Part shown: positions 13,754 to 16,082 of the stretch, piece after piece
How positions within the stretch are numbered: the stretch's first letter is position 1
Layout: every line of letters begins with the position of its first letter
Assembly: GCA_945937975.1 (NCBI GenBank)
Contig: CAMEUD010000019.1
Span: 1-16,082, forward strand
Source: an uncultured Clostridia bacterium
GTDB taxonomy: Bacteria > Bacillota > Clostridia > Christensenellales > UBA1242
Direction: 5' to 3'
DNA: 16,082 nucleotides
The notes under the pieces: model-generated
Seen by the model: only the letters and a program-made list of their open reading frames with translations
Told to the model about the DNA's origin: nothing
The model's database searches: none
Position numbers and translations under genes: made by a program

Positions 13754-13815
13754 TATTGTTTATACAATATTATAATTTTTAAATGTTTGGCTACAATAGT
13801 ATTGTGAAAACAATA
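13754..13815. promoter_or_regulatory. Paired dyad operators and promoter of the XRE gene
   Basis: TATTGT-N4-ACAATA occurs twice with identical arms, at 13754-13769 and 13800-13815, with an extra ACAATA at 13793-13798 forming a third overlapping dyad. A consensus TATAAT (13771-13776) lies between them. A repressor on these would block the promoter, so autoregulation by the HTH protein encoded next is likely. Confidence 0.6.
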
Positions 13816-13833
13816 CAAAAGGAAATGAGCAAA

Positions 13834-14079
13834 ATGAACACTGTCGCAGAAGTTATAGTAAAGCGAATTAAAGAGATATTAAACGAAAAAGGTATGTCAA
13901 TTTATCGTTTAGAAAAAATCACAGCAATGTCTCACATCACAATGCAAACACTCATGAGGGCGGACAATAATAGTGTAAATCTAAAAACCGTTTTGCTAGT
14001 CATTCGTGGATTGGGTGTTACTACTGCTGATTTTTTTAACTCTCCAATGTTTGACGATGAAGATTTAGATATAGATTAA
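13834..14079 (+). CDS. Small XRE-family helix-turn-helix regulator
   Basis: An 81-residue DNA-binding protein with an XRE/Cro-type domain across most of its length: VIVKRIKEILNEKGMSIYRLEKITAMSHITMQTLM then a Val/Leu helix and GLGVTTADFFNS. It ends in an acidic tail (DDEDLDID). I chose the ATG at 13834 because AAAGGA (13818-13823) lies 10 nt before it; an ATG at 13825 is only 1 nt from that site, and the frame's first ATG at 13783 would fall at the expected transcript start and place the second operator inside the gene. It stands alone between the truncated helicase and the toxin-antitoxin operon. It probably represses its own promoter. Confidence 0.8.
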   Translation: MNTVAEVIVKRIKEILNEKGMSIYRLEKITAMSHITMQTLMRADNNSVNLKTVLLVIRGLGVTTADFFNSPMFDDEDLDID

Positions 14080-14086
14080 CCACAAA

Positions 14087-14124
14087 AAAATAGCATTAGG
14101 TTCTGTTCCTAGTGCTATTTTTGT
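14087..14124 (+). terminator. Bidirectional terminator between XRE gene and antitoxin gene
   Basis: AAAATAGCATTAGG (14087-14100) pairs with CCTAGTGCTATTTT (14108-14121), one G-T pair and a 7-nt loop, with A and T runs outside. It can serve both convergent genes. Confidence 0.85.
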
Positions 14125-14132
14125 TTTATTCT

Positions 14133-14753
14133 TTAATTTTCCAGCAAATCTTCAATATTACAACCCAAAACTCTTGCTAGTTTGTAAAGGGTTTCAACTT
14201 GTGCTTTGTTTATGTCGTTTCTTCGTTGTTCATACATTTGAATAGAGCGAAGTTCAACTTCTGCAAGACTTGCAAGTTTGCTTTGAGATAAGCCTCGTGC
14301 TTGTCTTATTTTTTTTAGGTTGGTGATTTCAGACCTTTTGAAATATGTGTTTGCCACATCAAAAAACTTTTTGACATCTGCTTCGTGCAAGGTTGGATAT
14401 AATCTTAAAACTTCTTCAATAGGCAATGAATTATTTATCTTATAGAAAGAATATCCTTTTTTATGTTGGAATTGTGCTAAAACCCAGCCAGCCCAATAAT
14501 ATTTATCTTTGTTAATGTCTTCTTTATTTGGAATAGATTTTTTTTCATTATAAATCTCATTCAAATAATCTAATGCAGAGCAGGTAAGATACTTTGGATT
14601 TCCTTTTTCAATTTGTTTTGCAACATTGGAATTGACAAATATATTCCAAAAAATTGTAGGGTTTATCCCAATATCCACTGCATGCTCAAACATTATACCC
14701 AAATTTTCGGATAGACTTGGTAAATATAAATCGTTATATGATTGAATCGCCAT
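14133..14753 (-). CDS. HTH-domain antitoxin candidate, partner of DUF3990-type toxin
   Basis: A 206-residue protein with two parts. Residues 1-140 are a helical domain with aromatic patches (KYYWAGWVLAQFQHKKGYSFYKI, 84-106) that I do not assign to a family. Residues 143-205 are a clear XRE helix-turn-helix (TNLKKIRQARGLSQSKLASLAEVELRSIQMYEQ...LARVLGCNIEDLL). The start codon lies inside the upstream toxin gene (20-nt overlap) with ribosome site AGGGGG 7 nt before the ATG, so the two proteins are made together. In such pairs the HTH protein neutralises the toxin and represses the operon; the palindromes at 15446-15556 are the likely targets. The toxin-first order is less common. The antitoxin role is inferred. 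Confidence 0.75.
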   Translation of the reverse strand: MAIQSYNDLYLPSLSENLGIMFEHAVDIGINPTIFWNIFVNSNVAKQIEKGNPKYLTCSALDYLNEIYNEKKSIPNKEDINKDKYYWAGWVLAQFQHKKGYSFYKINNSLPIEEVLRLYPTLHEADVKKFFDVANTYFKRSEITNLKKIRQARGLSQSKLASLAEVELRSIQMYEQRRNDINKAQVETLYKLARVLGCNIEDLLEN

Positions 14754-15417
14754 CTTTTAACCCCCTTCTCATAATATCCACCACAAAAATATCATTAGTG
14801 AGTGTCGCAGACTTTCTAGTGCCTTTCAAATAATCTTCTCGTGCCTTTTCATCTCTCGCTTTTCTTTTTGTAAAGTATTCTAATCTGTCTGCAGTTTCAA
14901 AACCTTCAAAATGAAGTTTACTAAATGCAAGTTCGCTAACTATTACAACTTGCTTTCCAAGTTGACCGAGTTCCATAGCTTGACTTAACTTTCTAACAGG
15001 AATTGTGTTATTTACAAAATCTCTTGCAAAACTAAAATATGAGTCGTCTGCTCTAAACCCAATAACTATATCGTAATTATTTACATCAATGTAAAAGTTT
15101 TTGAGCAAATACTCTTTCGCTTGAATAGATATATCATTACTCAAATCAAAAGTTCTAAATTTTAAAAGTATTGCAATCCAGTTAAGTATTGAATATCTTT
15201 TATCTGTTAAATCTAGAATTTTAAGCCCAGACAAATCAATAGAATACTTATTTGCAAATCCATTATTTTCGTTATTACTGCAAGACCACTCTTTTGCCAG
15301 TTCCAAACTTTCTGTGCAATAAAATCCAAAACCATAATCGTTTTCAGCCTTTCCACCGTGGTAATATGGCTTTTCAATAATATCTTTTGAACCATGATAA
15401 ATAACTAACTTTGACAT
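14734..15417 (-). CDS. DUF3990-type ADP-ribosyltransferase-fold toxin candidate
   Basis: A 227-residue protein. Its N-terminus VIYHGSKDIIEKP (5-17) and NDYGFGFYCTESLELAKEWS (26-45) match the DUF3990 signature (HGS..I..P, then DFG.GFY.T....A..WA), a family placed with ADP-ribosyltransferase folds. His8 and Tyr33 are candidate NAD-binding residues, and IVIGFRADDSYFSFARDF and ELGQLGKQVVIVS fit the later conserved blocks. The C-terminal 40 residues are basic. DUF3990 genes usually stand beside small or HTH partner genes, as here. The ATG has ribosome site GGAG at 6 nt and a consensus promoter. Target and toxicity are unproven; the fold call is fairly good. Confidence 0.75.
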   Translation of the reverse strand: MSKLVIYHGSKDIIEKPYYHGGKAENDYGFGFYCTESLELAKEWSCSNNENNGFANKYSIDLSGLKILDLTDKRYSILNWIAILLKFRTFDLSNDISIQAKEYLLKNFYIDVNNYDIVIGFRADDSYFSFARDFVNNTIPVRKLSQAMELGQLGKQVVIVSELAFSKLHFEGFETADRLEYFTKRKARDEKAREDYLKGTRKSATLTNDIFVVDIMRRGLKDGDSII

Positions 15418-15441
15418 ATTCTTCTCCTTTTAATCTATGAT

Positions 15442-15470
15442 ATTATATCATTACAATGATACATTGTCAA
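15442..15470 (-). promoter_or_regulatory. Full-consensus promoter of the toxin-antitoxin operon
   Basis: On the minus strand TTGACA (15465-15470), a 17-nt spacer and TATAAT (15442-15447), a perfect sigma-A promoter. A 16-bp palindrome occupies the spacer, so bound repressor would exclude polymerase. Confidence 0.85.
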
Positions 15471-15556
15471 TCAATTATGACATTTTTATATCATTACAAT
15501 GATATGTCTATATTTCAACTAATTACGATTATTAAATTTATATCATTACAATGATA
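15446..15556. repeat. Three identical 16-bp palindromic operators
   Basis: TATCATTACAATGATA (arms TATCATT/AATGATA) occurs exactly three times, at 15446-15461, 15489-15504 and 15541-15556. The first lies within the promoter; the others extend upstream at start-to-start spacings of 43 and 52 nt. Cooperative autorepression by the HTH antitoxin is the likely reading. Confidence 0.75.
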
Positions 15557-15784
15557 CATTATGAATTATTATCTTTAATAATCATATTAAAACCACTTTG
15601 TTAAACTTACAAAGTTTTAGGCAGCTCAAGAGCAACCAATTTTAGTAAAAACATCACATTTGCTGTCAATTGCTGTCATTTTTATCGATCAAAAGACAGC
15701 AAATATTTTCTTGTATCTCTAAAACCCTTTATTTTCCTAATGTTCTAATGTATAGAGCACACACTCTATTTTACTAGAACCCGA
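15557..15784. other. Non-coding right end of a second tRNA-targeting element
   Basis: No gene is seen. The stretch ATTTTAGTAAAAACATCACATTTG and the repeats after it resemble the right end of the first element (ATTTTAATCAAAAATAACACATTTG, near 7583-7608). It ends TAGAACCCGA just before the first attachment core at 15785. Confidence 0.5.
15660..15702. repeat. Arm-type repeats of the second element
   Basis: TTGCTGTCAA (15660-15669) and TTGCTGTCAT (15670-15679) are adjacent direct copies; AAGACAGCAA (15693-15702) is the inverse with two mismatches. Spacing between copies and distance to the attachment core (83 nt) match the set at 7606-7649. The core hexamer differs (TGCTGT for TGATGT), so the recombinases are related but distinct. 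Confidence 0.6.
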
Positions 15785-15984
15785 CCTTGGTAAAACAAAA
15801 ACAGCACTTTTTAACCACTTAAATTCACCGCAAAATTCAATCAAAAAACAGCATTTGCTGGTGTGGCTCAGCGGTAGAGCACCACCTTGGTAAAACAAAA
15901 ACAGCACTTTTTAACCACTAAATTTCACCGTAAAAATCAATCAAAAAACACACTATGCTGGTGTGGCTCAGCGGTAGAGCACCA
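15785..15984. repeat. Two tandem 100-bp units carrying tRNA-Thr 5' half and attachment core
   Basis: Units 15785-15884 and 15885-15984 are each exactly 100 nt and about 90 percent alike. Each begins CCTTGGTAA (the tRNA-Thr anticodon stem-loop), continues AACAAAAACAGCAC and AT-rich DNA, and ends with the 5' part of tRNA-Thr up to the next core. The differences cluster in the middle. The third core at 15985 belongs to the complete tRNA gene. Each unit thus has both ends of an integrated element and no gene. Confidence 0.8.
15857..15893 (+). pseudogene. 5' half of tRNA-Thr, cut in the anticodon loop
   Basis: It is identical to the first 37 nt of the complete tRNA-Thr that starts 100 nt downstream (acceptor GCTGGTG, D arm, anticodon stem and loop TTGGTAA), then changes to AACAAAAACAGC. 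It cannot form a tRNA. Confidence 0.85.
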
Positions 15985-16031
15985 CCTTGGTAAGGTGGGG
16001 GTCACGGGTCCGATTCCCGTCACCAGCTCCA
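15957..16031 (+). tRNA. tRNA-Thr(GGT)
   Basis: The full cloverleaf is visible: acceptor GCTGGTG/CACCAGC, D arm GCTC-AGCGGTA-GAGC, anticodon arm CCACC-TTGGTAA-GGTGG with GGT at 15989-15991, variable GGGTC, T arm ACGGG-TCCGATT-CCCGT, discriminator T and encoded CCA (16029-16031). The T loop begins TCC rather than the near-universal TTC, so position 55 is C where pseudouridine is normally made. It lies at an element junction, its 5' half possibly supplied by the inserted unit. Confidence 0.95.
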
Positions 16032-16036
16032 TTATT

Positions 16037-16082
16037 AAAAACCCTTGAAACCCTAGTAAAATAGGCACTTTCAAGGGTTTTT
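16037..16082 (+). terminator. Terminator of tRNA-Thr
   Basis: AAAAACCCTTGAAA (16037-16050) pairs perfectly with TTTCAAGGGTTTTT (16069-16082) at the window edge. Confidence 0.85.

Noticed and set aside
13783..13833. Longer XRE protein start at ATG 13783
   Set aside because: That ATG coincides with the predicted transcript start and would place the second operator dyad inside the gene.
15785..15984. Tandem repeats as a CRISPR array
   Set aside because: The repeat unit is 100 nt with no short-repeat/spacer alternation, and it contains tRNA sequence.

Overview
This is an AT-rich stretch from a low-GC Gram-positive (Firmicutes/Bacillota-type) bacterium, probably an uncultured clostridial or gut lineage. 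The evidence is strong AGGAGG-type ribosome sites, sigma-A-like promoters, hairpin plus T-run terminators, a Tn916-type integrase and a RecD2 helicase. TGG is used for Trp and TGA as a stop, so code 11 fits. The lineage itself is inference.

Region 1 (1 to about 7740) is almost all of a compact integrative mobilizable element (IME). It holds a tyrosine integrase (running off the left edge), an excisionase-like protein, a relaxase with an accessory protein, and a sigma-region-4-like regulator, all on the minus strand. The cargo is an ECF sigma factor, its membrane anti-sigma factor and a divergent lipoprotein. The lipoprotein and the anti-sigma ectodomain are homologous, and both divergent start regions carry the same bipartite motif (CAACAAAT, 16 nt, TTATAWTAG), a good candidate for the ECF promoter. 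The element ends in arm-type repeats (7606-7649) and then the isolated 3' half of a tRNA-Ile gene (7735-7779), cut in the anticodon loop. There are no conjugation-apparatus genes, so a helper element would be needed.

Region 2 (about 7780 to 11500) holds the tRNA terminator, a frameshifted remnant of the 3' end of a thymidine kinase gene, a PP2C-family phosphatase divergent from an unrecognised coiled-coil protein, and a patch of degraded gene scraps that includes a few codons of an integrase gene.

Region 3 (about 11500 to 16082) holds a small membrane protein, a RecD2-type helicase lacking its N-terminal domains, a small XRE regulator with a pair of dyad operators, and a toxin-antitoxin-like operon (DUF3990-type ADP-ribosyltransferase fold plus an HTH protein). 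A perfect palindrome fills the spacer of that operon's consensus promoter. The right end repeats the IME's arm-site architecture (15660-15702). It is followed by two tandem 100-bp units, each carrying an attachment core and the 5' half of tRNA-Thr, then the complete tRNA-Thr(GGT) and a terminator. The window therefore shows two related elements aimed at tRNA anticodon loops, and what look like minimal 100-bp 'att-only' units stacked in one tRNA gene.
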